From assembly GCA_034440635.1 (NCBI GenBank), contig JAOTON010002092.1:421501-485500 (forward strand): 64,000 nucleotides of DNA, given 5' to 3'. This DNA comes from Lepas anatifera (lineage: Eukaryota; Arthropoda; Thecostraca; Lepadidae). Numbering within the stretch: the first letter of the stretch is position 1; every line of letters starts with the position of its first letter. Positions 33,568-45,567 of this stretch are shown one piece after another. A program made the translations under genes and the position numbers. The notes beneath the pieces were generated by a model. That model had not been told where the DNA came from, made no database searches, and saw only the letters and a program-made list of their open reading frames with translations.

Positions 33568-33842
33568 ATGGGTGTAATTTTCCCAAAATCTTTGGGGGTG
33601 CTCAGCCGGTGGGGGGCGGCACCCCATAGGGGCGGTGGCTTTGGGGGGCGGCACCCCTTCATTGCACCAAATCTGTTATTCATCGTTTTTTTGCGCCTTT
33701 TATAGCGCAGGGAACATTCTATTTTAATGTTGGGCATGTATTCTACAGCTTTTGCCAAACGTGTCTGGCTTTTTAGGCGACATCTCAAAGCTACATACAC
33801 GTCTTAAAATAATCCAATCTGAGCTTCAAATCTTTCCATGAT
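33568..33842 (-). repeat. Dispersed repeat; empty site for TTAA element copy 5
   Basis: The reverse complement matches 45065-45253 (GACGTGTATGTAGCTTTG, GCGCCGCCCCCC-like core, CCCAAAGATTTTGGGAAAAT). Past its TTAA (33804-33807) it matches the left flank of 44044 (TTGGATTATTTTAA here, TTGGATTCTTTTAA there). It is thus the uninterrupted form of the repeat that copy 5 entered. Confidence 0.8.
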
Positions 33843-34262
33843 CAGGGGCGCAGCCAGAGCTTTGGTATGGGGGGGCACACCACCTTTCAGGGGCACTTCG
33901 GGAGAAAAAGGGCACTTCTAACGTAACCTAAAAAACTTACTATATCTTAGTCAATATAAACTTTTGGGTACCTTTTGTCCAAGAAAAATGCAAATTAAGA
34001 ATTGTCGGAGAAGGAAAACTGAAATAAAAACAGAAAAAAGGAAAGTGTCACCGAAATCTCATGAAAATAGCCAGAACACGACTTTTTGGGATAGATTTAA
34101 GGACAAATCAGCCAACTCATGCAAGTCCTTGACATCAGAGAAATCAGCAGAGCCTGTGATATCTGTCATTATGTGCATGATAAGACGTATTAGAGTCGAA
34201 AATTCATTGATTGTGCCCACTGGTTTTGTCGTGACGAGTTAGCCCTGGTTGAACGCGGATTA
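33843..34262 (+). mobile_element. hAT-like element left end (copy 2)
   Basis: Begins CAGGGGCGCAGCCAGAGC followed by GGGGGGGCAC, then the segment shared with 505-715. Cut off at GCGGATTAA by the TTAA element that starts at 34260. Confidence 0.75.
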
Positions 34263-35110
34263 ACACGCGCATTGACGGGGGCGGTTACCTGCCCTCCTCG
34301 GGTTTTTCGGAGATAGCAGAAAAACGGCGGCGCGTAGCGCCACCGTACTTGGCATACCTTTTTCCTCATCATTTTTACAACTTCTGTGAAAATTTTAAGG
34401 TTAGGTAATTTCAGGTCAGGTCACCAGTACAGGGCAAGTGACCCGACCTCAAAAAAGTTTAAGATAGCATAAGTCGGAGCAGGGTGAACTTATCCGATTG
34501 AAACTCATATCAAATAATGGCCACACCGAGTTCTCTAAAATTTGTTCCGGTATTTTTGATATCGATGACCTAAGGTCAGGTACGAGGCATGACCTCTCCA
34601 TTGGAAATACATGGGAAAAATGGTTTTTACGGAATAACTCAGTAACGGATGGTGATAGAGCCTTTATTTTATCTTCATTAGACTCGCCTGGGCTTTGCGG
34701 TTCCAATGATATGCATTTTATATAATTTGACCCTGACCTGACCTCAGGTCAGGTCAAATCCTTAATTTGACCTAACAAGGCCAAATTATACATCATTTGA
34801 TTCGGCTTCCTGAGAGGATTCATACAGTTTAAGTCGTTTTGTTCTATCTTTACTTGTTCAGATGTAATGGCCGAAAAACTGAATTTACATGTTATCCCTA
34901 TGACGGCTGTTTTTGACCTTTCGTGACCTTAAATGTGACCTGACAAAAAAATGGATCAAATGTTTTCGATGGAGAAGTGGATGGGCAACCCAACGCCGTT
35001 TACCGTTTTTCGCTACCTACCGTGGTTCTCGAGATCTTTTAGGGGGCGGGTACCCGCGCCCCCTCCGTCAATGCGAAGGTGGCTCAGACCCCCGTCAATG
35101 CGCGTGTTAA
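34260..35110. mobile_element. TTAA-ended, AGGTCA-rich element (copy 2)
   Basis: An exact 22-bp terminal inverted repeat: TTAACACGCGCATTGACGGG plus GG at 34260-34281 and its complement at 35089-35110. Interior has GGTCAGGTCACC, TGACCTGACCTCAGGTCAGG, AGGTCAAATC and TGACCTTTCGTGACCTTAAA. 851 bp, non-coding. Termini differ from copies 1 and 5 but the interior style is the same. Confidence 0.85.
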
Positions 35111-35843
35111 TATTTACAAAACAATACACGCGTTGTTTGGAGCGCTATCGGTGTTTTTGCTCTCTTTTCACGTAGTGATTAAGTGCTTTGCTTTCATTTC
35201 GATTTCCATCCACTCTGCCATTCCGAAAATAAAATGTAACCCCGCAAAACTGATATACTTCAATCCAGGATAGATTTACAGCTCAGCTTGGCAGCAGTGT
35301 AACTTTGTATACTTTGAGGGGTGCACCAGCACCCCTAAAACTTTTGAAAGCACCCCTAAACTTCCAAATGCACTCCTAAAACTATTCTGCGACATTCTAC
35401 TTCGACCTAGTGCCAGGATTATGTAGCAGTTAAGTAAACGTGTAAGAGATTCGAAGCTCTCTAGTAACTATTCATCTGGAGAGATCATTTCTAGCTTAAA
35501 AGATTGCTTAAGTGATATGGAGGTTTCATATAACCGCATGAGGTCATATTTAGATGGTGGGAGTAGCCATGGAAATTAGGTATCTGCCACTTGCGACCAA
35601 AGCCGAAAGGGTGCGTTTTCCAAAATGTTAATTGCCGTGTCGCCGTTGTCTCAGAAGCAGTATCATCGAGTGGAGCTAGACTCGACTCGTCGTGCAGCTA
35701 GATTCGTCGTTGTTTCCTTGATCATGTCTTACAGAAAGTAAAAACAAAAGTTCACTGCTGGACTTCTTTTCCAAAATGGTACGGTGTATGCTGCAATTTC
35801 GTCCTGAATTCATTAAGGCTGTATGTAGATCAGACCTGTACAT
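35111..35843. other. Unassigned spacer
   Basis: Contains a GGGGTGCACCAGCACCCC hairpin with two AGCACCCCTAAA-type echoes (35317-35380). No gene. Confidence 0.45.
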
Positions 35844-36542
35844 TAGGGTGCATCAAATGCCCCGACTTTTGAAATTAGCTACGCGGCCCGGCCCAATTTT
35901 TTGCCTTGGGCCTAGTAAGTCCAAATATGAAATATTTTGAAATTTTGGAAAGGGGCTAGGGGTGCCACCTAGCGGCCAAAGTTTTCAATTTTGACTATTT
36001 TTGGATATACTTTGGATTGACCTCAGAAGTCGTCTCATTTTATTAGTGAACTGTTTTGTGACACTGTTGCACTGGTCTAAAAGCACATGCATGCCCAATT
36101 TCATGGATTTTAGACATCTTTTAGGGTGCCTCCTGGTGGTGAAAAATCAATTTTGACAGTTGTTTTACAATTTGTTTCATTAAATGTGTGGACAGAATCA
36201 TTTTGTATTTTGGTCCGGTTGAAACGAGATTTTGCTGAATCGACCTCAGGGTACTTGCGAGGCGGGATTTCGTGCATTTTGGATTTCTTTTTATGGCACC
36301 ACCTGGCGGTCGAAGTTTCAAATTAATATTGGTTTCTGTTCATTCGTTTTTATTTATTGAGGACATTGGTCCTGCCTGCAGCTAATTTTTGGGGTGATAA
36401 ACTACCGTTTTGCCGTAATTTAATGCCTTCTCATACACACAAGGCTAAGAACGAAGAAAGACGGAGGCAAGTTGTGGCGAGCGGACATGAATCAAATTGC
36501 TGGTTACACCGTAGTAGAGTAAGAGAACGAATGGAAAATACG

Positions 36543-37700
36543 GCTCCCCCATATCGAATTTGACGGTTGAGCTTCTTGAACGGCGGGACTACTCAGACGC
36601 AGTGATGAACATGATGTTTGCCACAACAGGGTCGAACACAGGTCATCGATCAGCCGCCTGCATCGAAATCCAAGATCGGCTGAACAAGGCTCTGCTCTGG
36701 TCTGCGGACATGCACTAAGTCGGGGGAAAAGTCCACGTCAGTGTTTTCAACAAACTTGATATTGATAAATTATGCTTGCCTAACCAATAATTCTAGCAAA
36801 AACCTACTTACATTCATTATACATTGAAGAAAAAACGGGCCAAAAACATGAGCAATATTTCGAAATTGGTTCTTTATCAAGATAAGCGAAATATGAAAGA
36901 CGGTTGAGTTTCTCTTTCAAATAAACAGAAAGTCGCCTGTTCCTGACGGAACACAAAGAGAACTTCCTTCAAACTGTCAGTCCTGAAACAGAGCCGTGAC
37001 GACCACGGGGAGTTCAGAGAACTAGGAATTACTTTCCTTGGCTCAAATAATCCAGACGTATATTTTCGACGCTCAGGAGCAATGCGTAGAGCTAGATGGA
37101 TGAGCAGCCTGCCTTATGCGATGAAGTTATGCACGTCCGAGCACCACTTTCTTAACGTTCAAGACGAAAAAGGCCCAATGCAGGAACTTATGTCAAAGCT
37201 TTGGCGGTTCTGGACCTTCATCACCTCCGTCTATGGCTTGTAATGGATGACATGCCAGGACGCGGTGGATTTCTCATGGCATGATCTGAACCTTAACCAG
37301 CACTTGCCCTGTTATGGGGACTTGCAAAACGTTTTCTGGTGGTGAAGCTCAAGATCATACCCGAGGCATCTCTCAGTCGTCAAGGAAGTGGGTCCGGGAA
37401 ACCATGTTTTTGCAGAGTTTGAGCAAAGAGACTAAGGTGGTAGACCTGGCTGAACCTGAATCGTGGTCTAAATTCAGACTCCTGAAGCTGGACACCGGGT
37501 TCCTAGAGCTGGACGTCAGTGGCAGGCCCGACTCACCTACCTACCAGGCATCTAGGGTAAAGCCCAGGGCCATACATGTTCCCAATGATACCGCCGTAAG
37601 GGGAAGGAAAGATGGCCTCGGACTTTTCAACGACAGCACAGTCTAAGCGACACTTGCAGAACATTCTGCAAGCGGTCGGAAAAAACGGAAAAAGCAACCT
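36543..37700 (+). pseudogene. Transposase-like protein of the FDTTxxNTG family, degenerate
   Basis: Pieces in order: VELLERRDYSDAVMNMMFATTGSNTG then AACIEIQDRLNKALLWSADMH and a stop (family: FDTTxSNTG ... ACRHHxxE); RDDHGEFRELGITFLG and RRSGAMRRARWMSSLPYAMK (36995-37130; family: RDDYxExLEL...GAxHxARWMAKxIY); then 37314-37646 with LLKLDTGFLELDVSG and VPNDTAVRGRKDGLGLFND (family: VVNDxAERGVALIxDFN). The presumed key Asp of FDTT is Ala and CRHH is ADMH. Several stops and frame changes. This family is found in many invertebrate transposons; its superfamily name I leave open. Confidence 0.75.
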
Positions 37701-37835
37701 GATCCACGCTCAAGGAAACCGAAACACGAGTAATCTTTGTGCTCAAGAAAGTGGGGTTGTGTGAATAGTAGAAATAGAAACAGTCAAGTGTGACTATCAG
37801 TGGTCAAAACTAGCGCAACTGAACATGACGTGTTG

Positions 37836-38038
37836 CCGAGGCCATGAGTTGTGAGCGCAGTAGTGGAGTGGTCAGCGCAGCTGGCTTCCACGCAGCCGAC
37901 CCGGGTTCAAGGCCAGGTGACTTACTTGAACGAGGAGCAAGCTGGCTCCCAAGAAACCCTTCCAAAAGGGAAATAGTTGGCGACGCCATATGACCTTGGC
38001 AGTTGGTGCGTCGATAAGCCCCAAAAATCAATCAAATA
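37836..38038 (+). mobile_element. tRNA-derived SINE (third family)
   Basis: Head with AGTAGTGGAGTGGTCAGCGC (A box) and GGGTTCAAGGCC (B box); tail CATATGACCTTGGCAGTTGG, GATAAGCCCCAAAAATCAAT. A fragment of the same tail recurs at 48558-48600 (GTATGACCCTGGCAGTTGGT). Confidence 0.75.
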
Positions 38039-39739
38039 GGCTGTGAGTTGTGCTATGAATGTCTCTTACAAATTTCTTATTTGTTATCGAAAGATCGGTG
38101 TTATGTTAACTACAATAATAACATAAGGAATAAACTAAAATAACATGAATACAACAATCTAAGACATTTCGTGTCAATTTGGAAACATCGGCTGTTGGCG
38201 TTAAAGGGAATGTGGCAACTTCATAACGTGTTTTTAACTGAGATAGCCAAGTTGTAAAGCAAGTCGGAAAACCCGGTACTCCATATATAATTTGTCTTGG
38301 AACTCAATATTTCCGTAGAAAAAGCTAAAACCTACCTGACACCTACCCTTCATCTACCCCTCGCCGGGCGGCCATTGTTGTGAGCTGCTGGTGTGACGAC
38401 ATATGCTTGACTTCACGATGAGCATCAGCCAATTGAAGCCCTTGAAGCGTTTCAAGTATTGTAGTGGTTGCCAAATCATGACATCATCCACAGGCGGATA
38501 TTTATTTCTTTTCCTAGAGGAGTATTTTAAAAATCAAACTATTACGCTTATTGTATATTTTTCAGATCAATCATGAGTGGTTTCATTATTTTCAGCTAAG
38601 AGTACGCCTAATTACACTAAACTCCAGGATTCGACCAAGGTGCCACATTCCCTTTAATCATCGTACATGACATTAGTTCCCACAACGGTGCTTTTCAGGC
38701 AAGGTACTTAAGCTGGAACCTTCAAGCATTTCATAGATTGATGAATCAAGATGTTTTGTTCTCAGCATTGTATAACTGTCCTTGTATTGTAATATGAATA
38801 ATACCTCAGATCGATGAACGATTGGGTTCTTTCACGAAATATCTCAACTGAGCCGTCCACTGTGCTCCGGTGGATTACTGAAATGAGAGGAGCTCGTGCG
38901 AGAACTCCCAAAATTTATGAAACACTATGAAAGAAAATGGATGATTTGTTGAAAAACAACGAAAAGGAAGATGAAATATTGGTCCGGAAATTTTAAAGGT
39001 GATATCTGTCACTTGAGAGGAATTTGCGACACAAATATTCGTTGGACCTTAACCAAAACTTCTTACTCATTTTTTCATATTCATTAATTTATTAAAAACT
39101 TAAAAATTTATTACGGCTACCAGATGTCACTCATTATCAAAAATTATAAATGCCTTTGGTCTTTGGTATTTGATAGATAGATACTTTGGACCTAGAGGGA
39201 TAGTAGTTCATAATTACAACAAAGTTCAAATCCAGGATGGTTCAAAAATTATGTTCGATAAAAACTCACTAAAACGCCAAACGTTGCAAACTTCTACCGT
39301 CAGGTGGCACCCCTAGCTGGCGTCCAAAATGCGCGAAAATGACTACACAGGTAATTTTGAGCTTGAAAAACAGTATTTGACCACTGCTGGGTCCGGTTTT
39401 ATGATAATAAAATTTTCACGGGCGATCCAACGAATATTAAAAATTGCAAAAATTGGAAACTTTGACCGCTAGTTGGCACCCCTAGCCCAATAAAGATTTT
39501 CGAAAAGATTGGGATTTGAGGTTTTCATGTCTGAAACAACAAACTATGATGGCCCATGAAGCTAATTTATCAAAAAATAAAAATCATGGGGCGCTTGATG
39601 CACCCTACTGTCCATAGCTGCTATACGTACCAAAGCAGGGTCAAAAAGGCAACATGTGGTAGCTGTACATCTATTGAAACTTATTAAGAAGGGGAGGGAA
39701 ATCAGGGCCAATATTTTTCTTGGGAAACATAGCTTGCGC

Positions 39740-41199
39740 TTAACCCTCACCCGTCCAAGAGGAGCATTGATGGTCTCCATAATGTTTTTCAAGGATACGG
39801 GGAAAAACGGTGGCGCTGCGTCACCGTATTTTGCATATCTCTCTTGACCAATTCCTCATCTTTAAAAAATTAGCTTTGGTCATGTTAGGTCGTGTCATGA
39901 GGCCAAGGCAAGTGATTTCATCTAAAAAAATGAGATTTCATTTATGCAATAAGCATAGTAAAGTTAAGTTAAGTTATTTATAAGTAAGAACACGTTTAAC
40001 CTAGCAATCCGACACTTTGCACCATAATGGACTGACAGTTTACACCATAATGGACCTACCGGGTGCTATGCTTAACCCTCGTCCTTGGGAGGCAGATTCA
40101 ATTCCTCATCTTTAAAAAATTAACTTTGGTCATGTTAGGTCATGTCATGAGGCCAAGGCAAGTGGCTTCATCTAAAAAATTAGGATTTCATTTATGCAAT
40201 AAGTATAGTAAAGTTAAGTTAAGTTATTTATCAGTAAGAACACGTTTAACCGAGCAATCCGACGCTTTACACCATAATGGACGGACAGTTTACACCATAA
40301 TGGACCTACCGGGTGCTATGCTTAACCTTCGTCCTTGGGGGCAGATTCGACGCCCCTCGTCATTTTCCGCAATGACACAACAACAATTTGGTTTAGCCCA
40401 ATGCTGCCTAGAAATTGTATAAACTTTGACACATCTTGACCAAATTTCAAGTCAATGTCATGTCAGATCACCGATTTATGACGTCATTTAAGTCAATTTT
40501 GGTCCTAAAGATAAGTATAAAAAACACCGGGCGTTACTCGGCCGCTAGAAGAACTAGATCAAGTTTCTAAACAGTATTCAAAAGCTCCTGAAAAGGCAAT
40601 CTGGAATATGTCATCCATTTTGAGGTCAAATCGATAAGAAAGGCACCAGAGGTCTCCATAGGTCAGCAAAGGTTACTGTTTTATAAACTTGTTGGCTGTA
40701 ACTTATGAACGGGACAAGATGCAGCAATGAATTTGGTATCATAGTGACGATCATCACCCAAGGATTCGAATGGTATGCGACATGACCTTGACCTTAACCT
40801 AAGGTTATGTTAGGTGGTCTAACCTAACCTTAGGTTAGGTCAGACCTTGACCTATGGTCAAGGTTATGTGTGACCTTACAAGGTCATGCCGCATATTGTG
40901 GGGGGTAAAATCCTTGGGTAAAGACAAACACATTGACACATTGGCCTTTATTCTAGGTCTATTGATATCCGAATTATAAGAGATTTTCTAAATGTGTCAA
41001 AATTTTACGATTTTGTGACCTCACAAGGTCACTAGTTAACCTAGGGTAAATAATTGTACATCGTCGGAGAGTTCAGGTCATGGGCAACACGCTGTGCCTT
41101 GCCGCGTATTTCCACCTCTTTTAGATTTAAACGGTTGGGGGTCGAATCGATCCCTGGTAGCGCGAGGAAGTAAACTACTTCCAGTAGGGCAAGGGTTAA
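39740..41199. mobile_element. TTAA-ended, AGGTCA-rich element (copy 3, compound)
   Basis: Left TTAACCCTCACCCGTCC (39740) and right GGGCAAGGGTTAA (ends 41199). Two further inner left-type termini, TTAACCCTCGTCCTTGGG (40073) and TTAACCTTCGTCCTTGGG (40323), come from a tandem duplication. 40770-40890 is extremely dense in AGGTTA/AGGTCA half-sites in palindromic order (CCTAACCTTAGGTTAGG). 1460 bp, non-coding. Confidence 0.75.
39851..40350 (+). repeat. Two tandem 250-bp copies
   Basis: 39851-40100 and 40101-40350 both run from ATTCCTCATCTTTAAAAAAT to GGCAGATTCR, with few differences. Each ends in a TTAACC-type element terminus. Confidence 0.9.
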
Positions 41200-42736
41200 A
41201 ATGAATTCCTGTTCTCTTAATAAAAGTCTATTGGGCCACCCCAAAGGTCCATCTTGGCATGTTTGATCTTTGGCCTCTGTAACGTTATTTTGGGCTATTT
41301 AAGCCTTTTCAGACATGGGTTCGCAGGAAGCCCAGACAACTTCGCAGGACAACGTGGCAGGAAATGATGATAGAGATTTCGTTTTGGTACCATTTCGCTT
41401 AGATTGTCATTACGAGTCGATTGGTGTGCATATTGTTTATGTCAGACCAGATAATGTTCTTGATCTGACCTCTGGTTAGGTCATTCTTAGATTTTGACAC
41501 AGCATGTTTATACCATATATAATTTGATTCGCCGTAACGAGGATTCGCCTACATTATGGCTCTAGCTTAACGCAGTTTTCGACCTCAGTTTAGCTATTAA
41601 AGAACAGTCAACAACAGGCTATTTAAGCACAGTCTTCTTAAGCCAGGCGCGTCGGAACATTTTCAAAAGTGGGGGGAGGGGGGTGGCGGCACATCCGGCC
41701 ACACGTTCTAAACCCTGCCAACAAGAGAGCTCTTGTAAGCCATGTAAATAAAGCTCTTTATGTGAAACCATACATGATTTTTAAAATAACCTGAAATCAA
41801 TGTCAAAACTTTACATCTCCCTTTATCATGCAACGTAAGGCTCTAACGAGAAAATGTCTTGTCTATCACCAATCACGTCGGCACTTGAAACTCTCCTTAT
41901 TAAATAAGTGTTCAAAGCTTTGTTTGTTCAACAGCAATGTAACACCATGGGTAAACTTTTAATGGCGGTAAAATTCAAACAATAACACTTAATAGGAAGC
42001 CGGTTGTCTGCGCGATTAATAATTGATACGCGAAAAAAATATTGGCTGGATCAAAAGGTCACAGGAAGTATTGTCAGAAGTCCTATTCGCATTTTTTGCG
42101 AATTCGGCCTCCAAATGCCTTAAAATCGCTCTCAAAGTCAATATTTCTAGATGACTTATCGAGAATTCTCACTATCGTAAGGGACGTAGTCTCGGCTATG
42201 ACCATTTATTTCTCTAAGAATCAGGTAATTCTGTCCTAAACAATGATGTAGAGCTTTGGAACTACCACAGACAAAAATTATTTTAAAAACCTACATTTCA
42301 AAACTCTTTTTAAACATAAATATAGGACTTCAAAGGAAACACAAATGACAAATGAGAAGCCCAGGAATTCTCATACCTGAGTAAGGTGGCGTATCTGACG
42401 CAAAAGTTTCGTCATCCTGAGAATTTTGACAAACAAAATTACTGTTAACACTTAAAATATAATTTTAAAAACTAAGAGCTGAAGAGCTGGTTTCAGTTTC
42501 TTACCGGTATCAATAAAATATTTCAATAATAGGCAAGTGGCCTCCAAAATGTTGCCGAGGAAACAAAAATAATGAATCAATTGACAGTTTCGTTAATCAA
42601 GATTTTGCAAACAGCAAGAAACCACAGTAAAATTATTCTGCGTATTTCCCTTTAAGTTTAAAAAACGACACCAAAAGCTCCTGGTTTCACCACGTTTGCA
42701 GCTTTTCGAGCTGTGACCGTGTGATGAGCAGGAAGC
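41200..42736. other. Unassigned spacer, AT-rich
   Basis: 41440-41560 has TGACCTCTGGTTAGGTCA and CATATATAATTTGATTCGCC, resembling the interior of TTAA elements (an old fragment). No genes found in the rest. Confidence 0.4.
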
Positions 42737-43554
42737 TTAATCCGCGCCCCGGTGGACCTCTGAGCCACCTTCGCCCTGGTGGGGGGTGTTTGAACACCCC
42801 CATGAACTCGGAACCTATGCGGGATAGCGAAAAAACGCGAACGCTGGTGGATAGCTCGTACAAATTCATGAAGAAACCATATGAACCACCTTTTGGCTCA
42901 GATCAATGTTCAGGTCATGACAGGTCAAGGAAGTGGCATTTTGAGTATAGGTTTTGGGCTCTAGCGTCTGACAGAGTTGAGTTAAATATATCAACTAAAA
43001 GCTGCATCATCATTTCATGCAAAGTTATTGACATAAGTCCTGAAAACTGCTTAAATAGCCCCAGATGGCCTCTCAGAGGTCACAGGTCAAAAATTGCAGC
43101 ATGAATCTGGAAAGAGGCCCAGGATATTACGATTTGGAGAATATGAAGGCATTCTTAGCTGTATCTACACAAATATAGCCCAATTTATGTTTTCTTATGT
43201 ATTTCCAACGAAGAGGCCATGGCCCGTACTTGACCTTAGGTCATCGATTTGAAGAAGAAATCCTGGAATATATGGTGTAGCACTCGGTAGGCCCATTATG
43301 TGGTATAAGTCTCAATCCAATATATTCATTCATTTCTTACTTGTGTCACCTTAAATATTTTTGAGGTGCGGTCACTTGACCTGCACTGGTGACCTGACCT
43401 GAGATGACCCAACATCAAAATGTTGGGGAAAGTTGCGGAATTGATCAATGATGAGGTATGCCAAGTACGGCGGCGCTTTGCGCCGCCGTTATTCTGTGCC
43501 GCCGGAAAAACCTGAGAGGGTGTGTTCAAACCCCCCCACCGGGGCGAGGGTTAA
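42737..43554. mobile_element. TTAA-ended, AGGTCA-rich element (copy 4)
   Basis: TTAATCCGCGCCCCGGTGG (42737-42755) against CCACCGGGGCGAGGGTTAA (ending 43554). The GGGGGGTGTTTGAACACCCC subterminal hairpin has a partner at 43520. Interior: TTCAGGTCATGACAGGTCAA, TGACCTTAGGTCA, GGTGACCTGACCTGAGATGA. 818 bp. Confidence 0.85.
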
Positions 43555-44043
43555 AGCATAGGTGCAGGAACTATGTTGAAATTGTTGGAAAGGGTCACCG
43601 ACGTCGGTGAGACCAAAGGTGACTCGGTTTATCGCTTGATTTGTTACTCTCAAACAAGGTACTGGAATGGCTGGAAAATAGTGGGCACTGCCCCCATAAT
43701 CCGAAAGTTAGAGTTGCAGTCGCCATCACGGTTTTCGGGCGTACGGCTTAAAGTATGTCTAGACACTGGCAGATCCAGAGAGGGGGGGCGGGGGTATTAG
43801 GGTCATGCTCCCCCAAACGCTCAAACCAGCGGGCCAAAATATTTTTCCCCGCGGGGGGAACAGTGTGGTGTGCAAATAAAGCAAGAAATAAGCCATTAGA
43901 GATGTTTCGGCAAAGTTGTAAGAGGTTTTTAACCCCTTTTAACGTTTTTCACTCCTACGTCGCCAGTAAAATTTTATGGGTCGACTAGGAAAAAGCACCC
44001 CTAAGCATTTTCACAAAGCTACACCCCTGCAGCTTGGATTCTT
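43555..44043. other. Unassigned, with a short hAT-type remnant
   Basis: About 43770-43870 resembles the start of the 49409-type MITE (GGCAGATCCAGAGAGGGGGG). No gene. Confidence 0.4.
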
Positions 44044-45064
44044 TTAACCCTCGCCCCACCGGGTGTCCGGCGCCACCTTCGCCCCACCGGGGCCATCGAT
44101 GCCCCCCTCTAACTCCGAAAATATGGGGGTTAGCGCAAATCTGCAAAGTGCATTGGAAAGCTCGCGTGAATTCAGTAAGAAATTGCTTCGCATATTTAAG
44201 CGCTCAGGTCAATGGTTTGACCTCCAGAGGTCAAGTTAGGTCACGATGCTCTATTTTCACTCAAATATACAATGCTTAATAAAACTGGGCATAACTCTTA
44301 TGCCTCTAGAGCTATTGAGGTCTGGTAAACTACATTGGATAGAAAAATGCCAGACCTTTCTCCGTTATGTGGAACGTAATGACCTCCCGCCACTGGTTTG
44401 ACCTCCAGAGGTCACCTCGTGACCTCATATGACCTGAGGTCATCAAAGGTCAGAAAGTGACCTTGCGGTATATCAAATGAATGCTAGTGATGAGACATAC
44501 ACGATGGTGTTTGTTTCAACGCTCTAGCTGAATTAGGTCATAAGTTGTTGCCAAAATACTGTTTTGACCCCCTCGTGACCTTGGATGACCTTGGAGAGGT
44601 CAAAGGGAAAATATGACCCCTGGGATCCGTAAAAGGGTATCTAAAAACTTTTCTGAGCAAGCCGAGCATTTGCAATCGTTTTTGTGTCTTTCAGATCATG
44701 AAAGCTTTTTCCCATGCTTTTTCAATGGGAGAGGTCACTTCGTGACCTGACTTAGGTCACGAAATCTAAAAACTCGGATATACACTTTATAGACCCTGGC
44801 GGGGCCATAAACTGTAGGAAGTTTCAAATCGATCCAAAGAGAAACGTAGCTCTTAGAGAGCTCAAAAGTTGAAGTGAGGTGAGCTTGGTTGACCTCACCT
44901 GGTGACCTGACCTTGGGTGACCCGGGGTAAAAACTTTCAGGGATGGTGTAAAATTGATGGGGTGAGAGATAGAGCTTTTAAACGCGGTCCTGCGGTTCGT
45001 CGTTTTTCTGCTATCCCGAAAAAACATTAGGGGGCCATCGATGGCCCGGTGGGGCGAGGGTTAA
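44044..45064. mobile_element. TTAA-ended, AGGTCA-rich element (copy 5)
   Basis: 1021 bp; the reverse complement aligns end to end with copy 1 (11669-12713). Termini TTAACCCTCGCCCCACCGGG and CCCGGTGGGGCGAGGGTTAA. Keeps TGACCTCCAGAGGTCAC, TGACCTGAGGTCATCAAAGG and GGTCACTTCGTGACC. It sits in a dispersed repeat whose intact form is at 33568-33842. Confidence 0.9.
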
Positions 45065-45253
45065 GACGTGTATGTAGCTTTGGATGCCGCCTAAAAAGCA
45101 AACATGTTTGGATAAAGCTGTACAATAAAAGTGATGCAAAACAGATTTGCTGCAATGAAGGTGCGCCGCCCCCCGCAATGCCGCCGCCCCAAGGGGTGCC
45201 GCCCCCCCATCGACTGAGCATCCCCAAAGATTTTGGGAAAATTACACCCCTGC
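45065..45253 (+). repeat. Right part of the repeat interrupted by copy 5
   Basis: Inverse of 33610-33803. Includes the GCCGCCCC and CCGCCCCCCCATCG patches and ends CCCAAAGATTTTGGGAAAAT TACACCCCTG. Open frames through here into the catulin exon are accidental. Confidence 0.75.
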
Positions 45254-45356
45254 TGGTGTTGACTGAAAGCAAAAGGCTCCTTAATCAGATTAAAACACTG
45301 CATGCGTGCGTTTTTCGTGTTGACTGCATTAACTTGCTCGCCTGCCCAACTGTCAG

Positions 45357-45567
45357 GTACGAGGAGTGTGTGGAAATGACACGGATGACGCTGTGCGGCG
45401 CCACATACCGGGAACGACTGACGTCACTGCTGGAGACGATCTCGGAGCGGACACAGGACTTCACCGACTCGGCCTATACGCCCCACCAGGCCCGCCAACA
45501 CGTACTGCTCATCTGTGACCGAGCCAAACTGGAGCTCAACCAGCTGCTCCGGCTGGGCGTTGCCATG
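45357..45567 (+). CDS. CTNNAL1: alpha-catulin internal exon a
   Basis: Alpha-catulin is a vinculin/alpha-catenin-superfamily scaffold that binds Rho-GEF and actin-linked partners in the cytoplasm. This exon encodes 70 residues from YEECVEMTRM to NQLLRLGVAM, with the hallmark ERTQDFTDSAYTPHQ (ERxxDFTDSAYTxHE in known catulins and alpha-catenins), then ARQHVLLICDRAKLELNQLL, the helical heptad pattern of a vinculin bundle. Acceptor CCAACTGTCAG/G at 45356; one leading base completes a split codon. Donor ATG/GTAACT at 45568. The downstream 72 bp repeats the exon end with a second identical donor (45640), so a 24-residue longer version is possible. Upstream exons were not found in this window. Confidence 0.9.

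Larger units (their letters stand above)
35844..39608 (+). mobile_element. 3.77-kb DNA transposon with decayed transposase
   Basis: Ends are inverted repeats TAGGGTGCATCAAATGCCCC (35844-35863) and GGGGCGCTTGATGCACCCTA (39589-39608), 18 of 20 paired. The subterminal parts on both sides repeat phrases such as GGGGTGCCACCTAGCGGC and TTGGCACCCCTAG. It contains the transposase pseudogene (36543-37700) and a SINE (37836-38038). Target duplication not clear. Confidence 0.85.

Noticed and set aside
45049..45356. Extending catulin exon a upstream along its open frame
   Set aside because: This part is a dispersed repeat (inverse of 33610-33803) and lacks catulin similarity; a good acceptor lies at 45356.
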